DNA of 35,367 nt from the NCBI GenBank assembly GCA_003252385.1, contig QKEH01000134.1:1-35367 (forward strand), given 5' to 3'. Both the position numbers and the translations under genes were made by a program. A model generated the notes under the pieces. The model was not told the origin of the DNA. It searched no databases and saw only the letters and a list, made by a program, of their open reading frames with translations. Shown piece by piece: positions 16,483 through 25,985 of the stretch. The first letter of the stretch is position 1, and each line of letters starts with the position of its first letter. The stretch is from Bacteroidota bacterium. GTDB lineage: Bacteria > Bacteroidota > Bacteroidia > Bacteroidales > UBA10428.

Positions 16483-16544
16483 GACAATCGAAGTATAACG
16501 ATTCCACAAGGTGCGTTTATTGAGTTTACGGTATTAGAAAGAGT

Positions 16545-16552
16545 CAAAGCTA
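16545..16552 (-). promoter_or_regulatory. Bacteroidota -7 box for the C25 protease gene
   Basis: On the minus strand this reads TAGCTTTG, identical to the box in front of lipoprotein A and a perfect TAnnTTTG. It lies 62 bases before the chosen ATG at 16482. No clear -33 TTTG at the usual distance. Confidence 0.45.
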
Positions 16553-16771
16553 GGGAACAAATCGAAACACCTCTGGGGAATTGTGGTTAAGTTATTTGAT
16601 TCGTTGACGAAGCTTTGATATTCAGATAGACGAACAGGCAGACAGGGTGGTTTGTTCGGGTAATAATGTGCAAATTCATCCCTTGTACCGGTTTTGCTTT
16701 TCGGGGCTCGTTAGCCTCCTTTAGTGGATATTTAATTGTCTTCATGCACGACTTAAATCATCGATAAGTGC

Positions 16772-16779
16772 TATATTTG
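16772..16779 (+). promoter_or_regulatory. Bacteroidota -7 box for lipoprotein B
   Basis: TATATTTG is a perfect TAnnTTTG match, 32 bases before the ATG at 16812. Transcription would begin near 16786, which excludes the open frame upstream of that ATG from translation and supports the later start. Confidence 0.55.
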
Positions 16780-16811
16780 TGTCGTATTTCAAATATTTAA
16801 AACGACGTATC

Positions 16812-17630
16812 ATGAAACTTATAGCGAAATTTTCTATCATATTGCTGGGCATAGCATTGATTTTTGGTGCCTGTAAACAAGCCGGCCAACCTGCATCGGA
16901 AGCAGACAATGGTGAAATGATTGACAAAGCTGAGATGGAAGCTGGTTTAAAAGATTTTGCCAATCCGCTCCCCGAACCGTTCGAAGTGTATTCCATGTTG
17001 GAAAATATAGGGGCAAACTACCTTGGCAAGGTACTTAACCCGGTAGAAAAAGCCGAAACCTACTTTAGCCAAAAAAGCAAAGTAGTGAATGTGGGTGTGT
17101 ATGCATCGGATTTGGGTTATGCTTCTACCTACAATAAACAGGATGATGTTGCTGCCTATTCCAAAGTTCTTAAATCGTTACTCGACGATTTAGGCGTAAG
17201 TGTGGATTATTCGAAATTGCTGAGCGATAATATGAACGAAAAACTGGCAGATAAAGATTCTCTGATTGCTTTTGTATCGGATACATATTACAACACTTAT
17301 TCTTTCCTTTACAAGGAGAGTTCACCTTCGCTGTCGGCTCTTATGGCTGTAGGAGCCTGGGTAGAAGGAATGTATATTGCCACCCATATTTCGGAAGACA
17401 CCTATCAGAATACTGAAATTATTAAAGTGATCTACAACCAAAGTAAGTCATTGGAAAGCCTGATCGCTTTCGTTTCTAAATTTCAGGATGACGAAATGAT
17501 TGCCAGTCAGCTGGGAGCCCTGAAAAAACTTAAAGCCATGTTCGATGAAACCGATGGCAGTTTGACTAATGAACAACTTAAAAACATTATAACCACCATC
17601 GAAACCATTCGTGAAAGTATTGTTTCGTAA
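16812..17630 (+). CDS. Lipoprotein of an unnamed family (paralogue B)
   Basis: The 272-residue product begins MKLIAKFSIILLG and has a lipobox ending IFGAC, with C21 lipidated. The upstream in-frame Met at 16779 overlaps the -7 box and is rejected. The mature protein aligns along its length with paralogue A at 1345-2232. Shared landmarks are NVGVYASDLGYA, LG-x4-DY, KDSLIAF, GAWVEGMYIATH and Q-x-KSLESLIAFVS. No catalytic motif is visible and the family is not one I can name. The mature N terminus is rich in acidic residues (SEADNGEMIDKAE). A terminator separates it from the ABC transporter that follows, so co-transcription is doubtful despite their closeness. Confidence 0.87.
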   Translation: MKLIAKFSIILLGIALIFGACKQAGQPASEADNGEMIDKAEMEAGLKDFANPLPEPFEVYSMLENIGANYLGKVLNPVEKAETYFSQKSKVVNVGVYASDLGYASTYNKQDDVAAYSKVLKSLLDDLGVSVDYSKLLSDNMNEKLADKDSLIAFVSDTYYNTYSFLYKESSPSLSALMAVGAWVEGMYIATHISEDTYQNTEIIKVIYNQSKSLESLIAFVSKFQDDEMIASQLGALKKLKAMFDETDGSLTNEQLKNIITTIETIRESIVS

Positions 17631-17652
17631 CGGTTAGCGAATCGAAGATTGT

Positions 17653-17684
17653 AAATAGCCCTTTTAGCGAAGGGCTATTTTTTT
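17653..17684 (+). terminator. Rho-independent terminator of lipoprotein B
   Basis: AAATAGCCCTT (17653-17663) pairs perfectly with AAGGGCTATTT (17670-17680) around a six-base loop and runs into a T tract to 17684. It stands 22 bases after the lipoprotein stop. Confidence 0.88.
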
Positions 17685-17735
17685 CATATCTTTTACGCCA
17701 GGAAGTCGGTTGCTTGATTTGTAAGATGCACTCCA

Positions 17736-20700
17736 ATGAATGAATCGGTTTTACATGCTTTAATGCGATTGTTTGCGCTGGTATCCAGTGTAAATGAGGA
17801 AGGGCGTACTCATAACGAACGCGATGTGGTTATTGAATACCTGCAGCGGCAGTTTAGTAATGAGTTAGTATCCAGGTATATGGCTATTTACGATCAGTAT
17901 ATTCGGGAGTACCACCTGGAGAAGCACATCTTTGAGGCCAAACAGGATTTGGTTCGGGAAAGTCTGATTGATGAATTGTGCAGCCGTCTGAATCGCGAGT
18001 TGGAACAGCCGCAGAAGATTTTTGCCCTCGTGTTTCTGCTCGATTTCATGAACCACGGAGAGGAAATCACACAACCCGAGAAAGACTTTCTGTATAATTT
18101 TGCCAAAAAGCTTCATATCAGCCGCGAAGAGCTGCACGATGCTTTGGTGTTTACCTTCGACCATATTGACAGTGTGGAAAATAAGGAAAGCCTCCTGTAT
18201 ATCGATGCTGGCGAACCCCCTGCCAACCGGCGGATTAAGCACATTAAAATTGAGAAGCTGCACGGCCGTATTGAAGTGCTGCATATTACCAGTACCAATA
18301 CCTATGTACTTCGGTACGATGGCGATCAGGAACTCACTCTCAACGGACATATCATTAAGGCGGATCGCTCCTATATTTGGGCACTTGGTTCCGTATTAAA
18401 GAATCCGCACATTGGATCGATTTATTACACCTGGGTAGCCGGCCAATTTATAAAAGCCAAAACCGAAAGCAACTTTATTTTTAAGGCCGAGAACATTGAG
18501 TTTTCCTATGGGAACAGCCCCAATGGAATAAAGAAATTTACACTGAATGAGGAATCGGGGCGTTTGATCGGTATTATCGGAGGTAGTGGTAGTGGCAAAT
18601 CTACTTTGTTAAAGGTGTTAAGTGGGGTTATTAAACCCGATAAAGGTCGAATTCTGATTAACGAATTCGATATACACGAACACCATGAAGACCTAAGAGG
18701 GATTACCGGTTTTGTGCCTCAGGACGATGTGTTAATTAAGGAGCTTACGGTATACGAAAACCTTTTTATCAATGCGCGTCTGTCGTATAGCACCTTTGAT
18801 CATGATCAGTTGAACGATCTGGTAGAAAAAGCACTCCTGAATTTCGACCTCGTTGAAGCTCGCGACTTACGGGTAGGCGATGCGTTCAATACCTTCCTGA
18901 GCGGGGGACAGCGAAAGCGACTGAATATTGCCCTGGAGTTGCTGCGTGAGCCCTCGGTATTGTTTGTGGATGAACCCACTTCGGGACTTTCTTCGGCCGA
19001 TTCGGAAAAGGTTATGAACCTGCTGAAACGACAAACTTTTAAAGGCAAAATGGTGTTTGCCAACATTCATCAACCATCGTCCGAAATATTCAGCCTCTTT
19101 GATAAATTGCTGGTGGTCGACCAGGGTGGTCGGGTAATTTACTACGGCAACCCACTGGATGCGATAAGCTATTTCAAACGAGCCAGCCATTATGTCGATG
19201 CCGAAGAGAGCGAGTGTCTTTCGTGCGGGAACGTTAATATCGACCAGATTCTGCGAAACGTCGAGGCTCGTGTGGTGGATGTGAACGGACGACTAACCCG
19301 GCAACGGAAAACCTCGCCCGAGGAGTGGTATATCCGGTATATGGATAAGATTGATCCTCTGATTCAGCGGATACACCGTACGTTCCCAACTTCCATACCC
19401 CGCAGCGAGTATAAAATTCCCCAACGCTGGGAGCAGTTTAAGATCTACTTTCAGCGCGATGTTATGGCCAAACTGAAAAACCGGCAATACCTGATTATTA
19501 CCCTGCTTGAAGCCCCGGTGTTGGCCTTTTTGCTATCCTTCTACACCCGGAGTGCTCATGATGCCACCGGGGCACTGGTCAATTATTCGTTTGGGTTAAA
19601 TGCCAATCTGCCGGCCTACATTTTTATGGCCGTCATCGTATCCCTTTTTCTGGGACTGGTAATCAGTGCCGAAGAAGTTTTTCGCGATCGAAAAATTCTG
19701 GAACGCGAGCGCTTCCTGAGTTTAAGCCGGGGAAGTTACCTGTTGGCCAAAATCAGTATTTTGTTCACCATATCGGCCTTGCAAATGCTCCTCTTTGTGC
19801 TTATTGGCAATAAGATTCTGGAAATTGAAGGCATGGGGTGGCGTCATTTTCTCATTCTTTTTACGTCGTCGTGCTGGGCCAATCTGATTGGACTTAATAT
19901 TTCCTCCGGGTTCAAATCGGTAGTAACCATCTATATACTGGTGCCACTTATCCTGGTGCCCCAGCTGCTTTTTAGCGGGGTGGTAGTGGATTTTCATAAC
20001 CTGAACCGCGCCATATATTCCGGTAACTCGGTGCCTGCAGTGGGCGATGCCATGACTTCCCGTTGGGCTTACGAGGCATTTGTTGTAACCCAGTACAAGG
20101 ACAATACCTACGAGAAAAACATTTTTCGCGATGATTTGGAAATGAATCATGCCATGTATAAAAAGGCCTATGTCATACCCAAAATCGAAGAAATTCTCAA
20201 CAGCTACAAGGTCAACCCGGGAGATTCTGTATTGGAACTGCAGCTTTCGGATGCCAGATTAATTACCCACGAAGTGCAAAAAATAGTCAGCGATCTGGAT
20301 ATGGAAGTTCCCCATTTCGGTGCCGCCTGGCAACTTGGGCAGATCAGCTTGACTGATTTTTATAATTTACAGGCATTTGTTGAGCGTGCCTGGCGACAGT
20401 ATCATTCTATTTATCTGGGAGCTGTAGCCAACAGGGAGCGCACGCTGGGGGCACACTACGGGAATGATAAGAACCAAATGCTTGCCGATAAACGTATCTA
20501 CACCAATGCCAAACTTAACTCATTGGTGCGAAACGATAAAGAACTGGTGGAATATGTGGTTTATAACGATGAAATGATACGGCTACGCAACCCGATATAC
20601 ACCAAACCCACATTGAGTAATGGTCGGAGCCATTTTTATTGCTCGTTTAAAAATCTGTTTGGAGTTAAGCTGGATACTTTCTGGTTTAATATTCTGGTGA

Positions 20701-20843
20701 TCTGGCTATCCACCTTCATGTGGTTTGGAATCTTATACTTCGATCTGTTGCGCAAACTGATTACCTATATTGAGAACATCAAGCTGCAACGTTTTAACCG
20801 CAGGGTGATGAAGTTACTGAAACAGGCCGAACGCAGGGCTTAG
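17736..20843 (+). CDS. Large ABCG-like ABC transporter (ATPase-permease) with TerB-like N-terminal domain
   Basis: The 1035-residue protein has four parts. Residues 1-150 are helical and resemble a TerB-like domain; ~165-245 is a beta-rich linker. An ABC ATPase follows, with Walker A GGSGSGKS (~282-289), signature LSGGQRKR, Walker B VLFVDEPTSGL and H-loop region NIHQPSSE. The last part is a permease with membrane helices near 585-605, 630-655, 670-770 and a final one near 985-1005. The ATPase-before-permease order and PTSGL/HQPSSE match the ABCG subfamily, so it is probably an exporter working as a homodimer. A long soluble insert (~775-960) between the penultimate and final helices is unusual. 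Two close cysteines (ECLSCG) follow the ATPase. The substrate is unknown. Its own start codon is 51 bases past a terminator. Confidence 0.9.
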   Translation: MNESVLHALMRLFALVSSVNEEGRTHNERDVVIEYLQRQFSNELVSRYMAIYDQYIREYHLEKHIFEAKQDLVRESLIDELCSRLNRELEQPQKIFALVFLLDFMNHGEEITQPEKDFLYNFAKKLHISREELHDALVFTFDHIDSVENKESLLYIDAGEPPANRRIKHIKIEKLHGRIEVLHITSTNTYVLRYDGDQELTLNGHIIKADRSYIWALGSVLKNPHIGSIYYTWVAGQFIKAKTESNFIFKAENIEFSYGNSPNGIKKFTLNEESGRLIGIIGGSGSGKSTLLKVLSGVIKPDKGRILINEFDIHEHHEDLRGITGFVPQDDVLIKELTVYENLFINARLSYSTFDHDQLNDLVEKALLNFDLVEARDLRVGDAFNTFLSGGQRKRLNIALELLREPSVLFVDEPTSGLSSADSEKVMNLLKRQTFKGKMVFANIHQPSSEIFSLFDKLLVVDQGGRVIYYGNPLDAISYFKRASHYVDAEESECLSCGNVNIDQILRNVEARVVDVNGRLTRQRKTSPEEWYIRYMDKIDPLIQRIHRTFPTSIPRSEYKIPQRWEQFKIYFQRDVMAKLKNRQYLIITLLEAPVLAFLLSFYTRSAHDATGALVNYSFGLNANLPAYIFMAVIVSLFLGLVISAEEVFRDRKILERERFLSLSRGSYLLAKISILFTISALQMLLFVLIGNKILEIEGMGWRHFLILFTSSCWANLIGLNISSGFKSVVTIYILVPLILVPQLLFSGVVVDFHNLNRAIYSGNSVPAVGDAMTSRWAYEAFVVTQYKDNTYEKNIFRDDLEMNHAMYKKAYVIPKIEEILNSYKVNPGDSVLELQLSDARLITHEVQKIVSDLDMEVPHFGAAWQLGQISLTDFYNLQAFVERAWRQYHSIYLGAVANRERTLGAHYGNDKNQMLADKRIYTNAKLNSLVRNDKELVEYVVYNDEMIRLRNPIYTKPTLSNGRSHFYCSFKNLFGVKLDTFWFNILVIWLSTFMWFGILYFDLLRKLITYIENIKLQRFNRRVMKLLKQAERRA

Positions 20844-20918
20844 AGAAGGCAAAAGGATGATGGAGGTACTTTCAGTATGGGTACTCAGTACCTCTTCATA
20901 TAACGATAAAATTCAAAA

Positions 20919-20982
20919 TATCAAAGAGAGGGTGTGAAAGGAACGGAGTAGAGTTCCTTGGGCTTCATCCCTCTCTTTGATA
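20919..20982 (-). terminator. Nested hairpin terminator downstream of metY
   Basis: TATCAAAGAGAGGG (20919-20932) and CCCTCTCTTTGATA (20969-20982) are perfect 14-base arms. Within them AAGGAAC (20938-20944) pairs with GTTCCTT (20953-20959). Read leftward the outer stem ends in TTTTGAATTTT, suiting termination of metY, whose stop codon is 18 bases away. It may also stop read-through from the convergent ABC gene. Confidence 0.72.
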
Positions 20983-20999
20983 GTATCCCTGATCAATCG

Positions 21000-22307
<1,308 letters not shown>

Positions 22308-22392
22308 TTATTTTTTAAGTTGGTAATAATACAGGAAAATGGGTTGATAGTTTGGCCCGGAGGCGTGCGAATCAGGAGTGGGGGATGCCTGG

Positions 22393-22476
22393 TTACGAAT
22401 GGTTACCACAACAACACATGCACATAGGCATAGTGGCCGGTGCAGAAAGAGGAGTATGAAGTGTTGTTGCGTTCAT
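22393..22476 (-). CDS. Met/Cys-rich leader peptide upstream of metY (27 aa)
   Basis: A 27-codon ORF starts at the ATG at 22476 and ends at TAA 91 bases before metY. The peptide is MNATTLHTPLSAPAT followed by MPMCMCCCGNHS. Residues 16-23 contain three Met and four Cys, the last three Cys as consecutive TGT codons. This is the arrangement expected of a leader peptide whose ribosome stalls when charged Met-tRNA or Cys-tRNA is scarce. It fits the function of metY. A promoter with a short 5' UTR (about 13 bases) ends just before the ATG. No classical terminator/antiterminator pair is obvious between it and metY, so the mechanism (coupling, Rho or other) is open. An in-frame upstream extension to 22695 is open but crosses the promoter and the preceding gene's end. 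Confidence 0.7.
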   Translation of the reverse strand: MNATTLHTPLSAPATMPMCMCCCGNHS

Positions 22477-22495
22477 CAGGAATGAATTGTCAAGA

Positions 22496-22526
22496 CAAAG
22501 TAAAACAATCTTTTTAAGACGTACAA
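22496..22526 (-). promoter_or_regulatory. Putative metY leader promoter
   Basis: On the minus strand a TTG at 22526-22524 lies 20 bases before TTACTTTG at 22503-22496, one mismatch from TAnnTTTG. Spacing agrees with Bacteroidota sigma factor -33/-7 promoters. Transcription would begin near 22489, 13 bases before the leader ATG. Confidence 0.45.
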
Positions 22527-22538
22527 GTCTTAAAAAGA
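22509..22538. promoter_or_regulatory. Perfect 12-base inverted repeat, probable operator of the metY leader
   Basis: TCTTTTTAAGAC (22509-22520) and GTCTTAAAAAGA (22527-22538) are perfect inverted arms around a six-base spacer. The spacer holds the putative -33 TTG of the leader promoter, so a bound dimer would cover the promoter. The AT-rich arms argue against a transcription terminator for the upstream operon, although TTGTTTTA follows on the minus strand and that reading is not excluded. Confidence 0.5.
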
Positions 22539-22645
22539 ACTTTCTGGCTCCGCATTCGGAGATTATTTTCAAGGAGATGTTGTTCGATTGAACGGAATCT
22601 ATTGCGACACCTGTAATGAGTGCTTTAATTTGAATTCTTAGCTTA

Positions 22646-24187
22646 TCATGGTCGGATATTAAATTTTTGTATGGATATATCGTCGATATATACAATTACG
22701 GGTTGGTTGATTCCGTAGTTCACTCCACGCAGAACGGGAACCAGGTTGTTGGGATTTTCCGGAACGGGTGCTAGCACTCTATAGCAATATTTCCATTGGT
22801 TGATTCCTACTCCGTCGAGATAAATTACTGGGTTACTTTGATAATTCACCCAATCACCGTTATATAACCCAATATTGTTACCTACACCGGCTTCTCCGGG
22901 GTTCTCAATAAACATCCAGAAGCTTACGAGATAACTGGCACCTGGTTCAATGGAATAGGATACCGGAGCCCTTAATGGAGCCCCTCCATTCGGGAAAACC
23001 TGAAACTTTAAAGCTTTTCGTCCGGAGTGTACCTGCGTTTCTGAAATGGTATACTGATAGTGGTTTTGAGCCCAAAAAGAGCCTGCCCATGAGGCATCGT
23101 ACCAGGAGGTGGGGGACTCTTCAAATCCTGCATCCATGGCGGCAGGCAGGGGAGAGTACATATTGGGATTCACATAGATGTTGGTAAAGAGCGGAACCAG
23201 ATTACTACTATAATCTACCAATACTTCCGAGGTATAGTTAATAAATACACTGTCGTCGTCGTAAATGGGGGCATTAAGGGTTAGGTTGACTTTGTATTTT
23301 TCCAAGGGGTCAACCACGGTATTGGTGATGGTTACGGGTATAATTCTTTGATTGTTCCGAACGGTTAAGGAGAATGCCTGGCTTACATTGTTGGGTTCTA
23401 TAATGTAGGAACTAAACTGAAGTTGAATGCTTCGCGACTCTAGTTTCAGAGCTTCAATCAGACGGGTTTTTCGGGGCGAACGAACAACTTCTATAAAGTC
23501 GGCCAGTTTCAGACTGTCGCTGCCTCTGGGTAGAATTCGTGAAGCCTGATGCCAGACCTCGTGTTTTCCAAAATTTAGGTATTGAACGAGTATGGAACTG
23601 TCGTGTCCGGTGTAGTACTCGGGGATGCCACCCGGAAAATGCCAGCTGTAACTGGATGGAGATCCTTTCTGTGTAGAGGTAAACCGGATAAATTCACCCG
23701 CCCAAATTGTATTGGCAGCTTGGTTGGAGATATTCAGTCTCGAACTGTCAAGTCCGTTAATGGAGATATAATTGGCGGTGAAGGCGGCTTCCACGAAATC
23801 GTAAACGGTAATGGTTAGCGCCGTATCAATGCTGGTTGCACCACGGTTGGCTGTATTCTCCTGCAGGGGTTCATTAAATTCAAGGTGCAGGTAAATGGTA
23901 TGTGTGCCTGGTTCGCTGAAGGAGACGGAAACAATAGATTCCCGGGATTGAACATTGTTGTCGGAATTCTGAATGTCGGTAATATGTTCGGGAAAACTCC
24001 ATTCCCTTGAGGTTACCCCGGTGGAGAGGTCCCCAAAAGTAACCACTTCGTTCACCTGAGTGTATTCAATGGGTACTTTTACACAAATCTTACTTACCTC
24101 GGATCCCGGTGCCTGGTATTTTCGTTCACACGAACCTAACAGTAGAGCAAGTAGAAGAATGACTAGTAGATTAAAACGGTTCCTCAT
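22646..24187 (-). CDS. PKD-domain surface lipoprotein with C-terminal carbohydrate-binding-like domain
   Basis: The 513-residue product has a lipoprotein signal with lipobox LLGSC (C20). Two PKD-like domains follow (~40-115 and ~160-245), the second with SYSWHFPGGIP, a classical PKD signature. A middle beta domain (~250-345) precedes a C-terminal jelly-roll region (~350-510) with AGFEESPTSWYDASW and VYIDDISI, similar in pattern to CBM4/9-type modules. It starts seven bases after susD and fills the position of SusE/SusF-type surface glycan-binding proteins. A role in binding glycan or protein substrate at the outer surface is inferred from place and fold. The exact ligand is unknown, and no degradative enzyme accompanies the operon. 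Confidence 0.82.
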   Translation of the reverse strand: MRNRFNLLVILLLALLLGSCERKYQAPGSEVSKICVKVPIEYTQVNEVVTFGDLSTGVTSREWSFPEHITDIQNSDNNVQSRESIVSVSFSEPGTHTIYLHLEFNEPLQENTANRGATSIDTALTITVYDFVEAAFTANYISINGLDSSRLNISNQAANTIWAGEFIRFTSTQKGSPSSYSWHFPGGIPEYYTGHDSSILVQYLNFGKHEVWHQASRILPRGSDSLKLADFIEVVRSPRKTRLIEALKLESRSIQLQFSSYIIEPNNVSQAFSLTVRNNQRIIPVTITNTVVDPLEKYKVNLTLNAPIYDDDSVFINYTSEVLVDYSSNLVPLFTNIYVNPNMYSPLPAAMDAGFEESPTSWYDASWAGSFWAQNHYQYTISETQVHSGRKALKFQVFPNGGAPLRAPVSYSIEPGASYLVSFWMFIENPGEAGVGNNIGLYNGDWVNYQSNPVIYLDGVGINQWKYCYRVLAPVPENPNNLVPVLRGVNYGINQPVIVYIDDISIQKFNIRP

Positions 24188-24194
24188 GCTGATT

Positions 24195-25973
24195 TCATTT
24201 TCTAAGGTTTGTGTTGGAATTCAGCTCGTTTATTGGAATGGGGAAATAGTTGTTGCGATCAGGATGGTAATTGGCTGCCTGCATGCCCTGATAACGGGAA
24301 ATAGCTCCGGACAGGAAATCATCCTCTTCGGGGTAGACTCTGCTTAGGGTAACATAGTTGTACCACTGAATCATCCAGTTTTTGGTGTAATCAATGGTTT
24401 CAATCTGGTTTAGCACCTCTGCAATCATATCCCAACGGCGAAGGTCGTGCCACCGGATGCTGTTTCCCTCGAAGGCCAGTTCCAAGGGGCGCTCTACTCG
24501 CATAATGTGGGTGAGGAGGCAGGCAGGGGTAAGGGGAGCCCAAGGGGAGGCAAAGGGTTTTGTTCCGCGTAAATGCAGAAGCGGGATTTGCCCCCCGTTC
24601 GAATTCGCATAGTTCCTCAGGGTAATTACCGCCGACCGGTTACGGATATCGTCTACCTGGGTCAGGGCTTCGTTAAAGTCGGCGTTGGTGGAGCCAGGTC
24701 GGCGTAATAAAGCTTCGGCATACATCAGTTTAACATCAGCAAGTCGGAGTATTCTTTGGTTGATACCCGATCGGGAGGTACTTGTCCAGGCTTCCTCATT
24801 TTCTTTGGTTGCCCAGTTGGTGCCTTTTTTCCAGTAGGCACATTCGGCTCCACCCAAATACCAAGGGGCTGCATCTTCGGTAGCTTGCAAGTAGTATTCT
24901 CCATCCTGGCCAATAAAAGCTATCGAAGCATTCGCCCTGCTGGACCATCTGCGGGTTGCGTTGATGGGGGCATCCACATCGATGGAATCCTTAAGGTACA
25001 ATTCCGTCATCCAGAAAGACGGAACCAGAATCCGCAAGCCGCCGCGCGTGTCGGGAGCAATAAGGGTGGCGGTGCTGGAGGCATGGCCAATTTGTCCGTC
25101 TTCCGAGGTAGTCTCCAGGGTTCCCGCATCAATGCCCGGAGCCAGAACTTCACTGAAATTCACCTCGAAGATGGATTCGGTGTTGTGTTCCCCAGCGAGT
25201 GAAAAATTAGAAGAAATATCGTTGGTCAGGAAGTACTGGTTGGATGCGAGCAAGTCAGAAAAAAGCACGATGGCCGCATCGAAGAAGCCATGGTACAGGT
25301 ATACCTTACCCAAAATTCCTTTGGCGGCACCGCGGGTGGCACGACCCAGTTCTGTGTCGGGCCAGGATACGGGTAAATAGTCAATAGCGTATTGTAAGTC
25401 CGGTATAATTACACTGTCCAATACCTCTTGGGCACTGAAAAAATGACCCTGTTGCTCTTCGTTGGTAATGGGAACGGTAGTGTGTATCACTGCGCCACCA
25501 TAGCTGTTGCATACCCAGAAATAGTAAAGTGCACGGAGGAAACGGCTTTGGGCCTGAATCTGGTTCATTTGTTCCTGAGTGAAGGTGGAGGAAGGAACGG
25601 CTGTGCGCAGTTGATCGAGAATTTGGTTGGTACGGAAAACACCGACATACAGTTCGTTCCACCGTTGTCCGATATACATTTCGGTACCCGACCAGGAAAA
25701 AGTGGTAAAGGACCAATGTTCGGCATAAAAATCGAAGGATCGGCACAGGTCGGTTCGGTTTCGGTCGTAAATTGAGTTGAAACCTCCACATACCGAGGAA
25801 TATTGTAACACTTTATAAGCGGCATTCAAGGCGTAATTAAAATCGTCGTAGGTTTGCCAATAATCCAGGTTGCTTACCGAGTTAGGGTCGGTGACGTCCA
25901 GAAACTGGTCGTTACAACCCCATGCAAGGCATGCTGCCAAGAGAATGGAACCGATATGTGGTGCGATTTTCAT
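24195..25973 (-). CDS. susD: SusD/RagB-family nutrient-binding outer membrane lipoprotein
   Basis: This 592-residue lipoprotein has lipobox LAWGC (C20) followed by NDQFLDVTDPNSV, the characteristic SusD opening. Family landmarks are a YDDFNYALNAAYKVL helix, ALYYFWVCNSYGG, the SusD-like APEVRILRLAD-type segment (here INQRILRLADVKLMYAEALL) and a C-terminal ERPLELAFEGNSIRWHDLRRW with a final YFPIPINELNSN. SusD caps the SusC barrel and delivers bound substrate. It follows susC by 12 bases and precedes the PKD lipoprotein by seven, so the three form one operon. The substrate class cannot be read from sequence alone. Confidence 0.95.
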   Translation of the reverse strand: MKIAPHIGSILLAACLAWGCNDQFLDVTDPNSVSNLDYWQTYDDFNYALNAAYKVLQYSSVCGGFNSIYDRNRTDLCRSFDFYAEHWSFTTFSWSGTEMYIGQRWNELYVGVFRTNQILDQLRTAVPSSTFTQEQMNQIQAQSRFLRALYYFWVCNSYGGAVIHTTVPITNEEQQGHFFSAQEVLDSVIIPDLQYAIDYLPVSWPDTELGRATRGAAKGILGKVYLYHGFFDAAIVLFSDLLASNQYFLTNDISSNFSLAGEHNTESIFEVNFSEVLAPGIDAGTLETTSEDGQIGHASSTATLIAPDTRGGLRILVPSFWMTELYLKDSIDVDAPINATRRWSSRANASIAFIGQDGEYYLQATEDAAPWYLGGAECAYWKKGTNWATKENEEAWTSTSRSGINQRILRLADVKLMYAEALLRRPGSTNADFNEALTQVDDIRNRSAVITLRNYANSNGGQIPLLHLRGTKPFASPWAPLTPACLLTHIMRVERPLELAFEGNSIRWHDLRRWDMIAEVLNQIETIDYTKNWMIQWYNYVTLSRVYPEEDDFLSGAISRYQGMQAANYHPDRNNYFPIPINELNSNTNLRK

Positions 25974-25985
25974 AGTTACCGGATA

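Larger units (their letters stand above)
16483..16811. other. Divergent intergenic region between C25 protease and lipoprotein B
   Basis: This 329-base gap separates two divergently read genes. It contains a -7 box for each direction, listed separately, and no convincing gene. Short open frames on the minus strand here run into lipoprotein B and look like shadows. No strong hairpin or repeat was seen. Confidence 0.7.

Noticed and set aside
16483-16509. Nine-codon upstream extension of the C25 protease
   Set aside because: The signal peptide starts cleanly at MKNK; the extra residues would spoil it.
22548-22561. CTCCG-CATT-CGGAG mini hairpin as terminator of the SusCD operon
   Set aside because: The stem is only five bases and the T run comes eight bases later on the minus strand, too far for a standard terminator.
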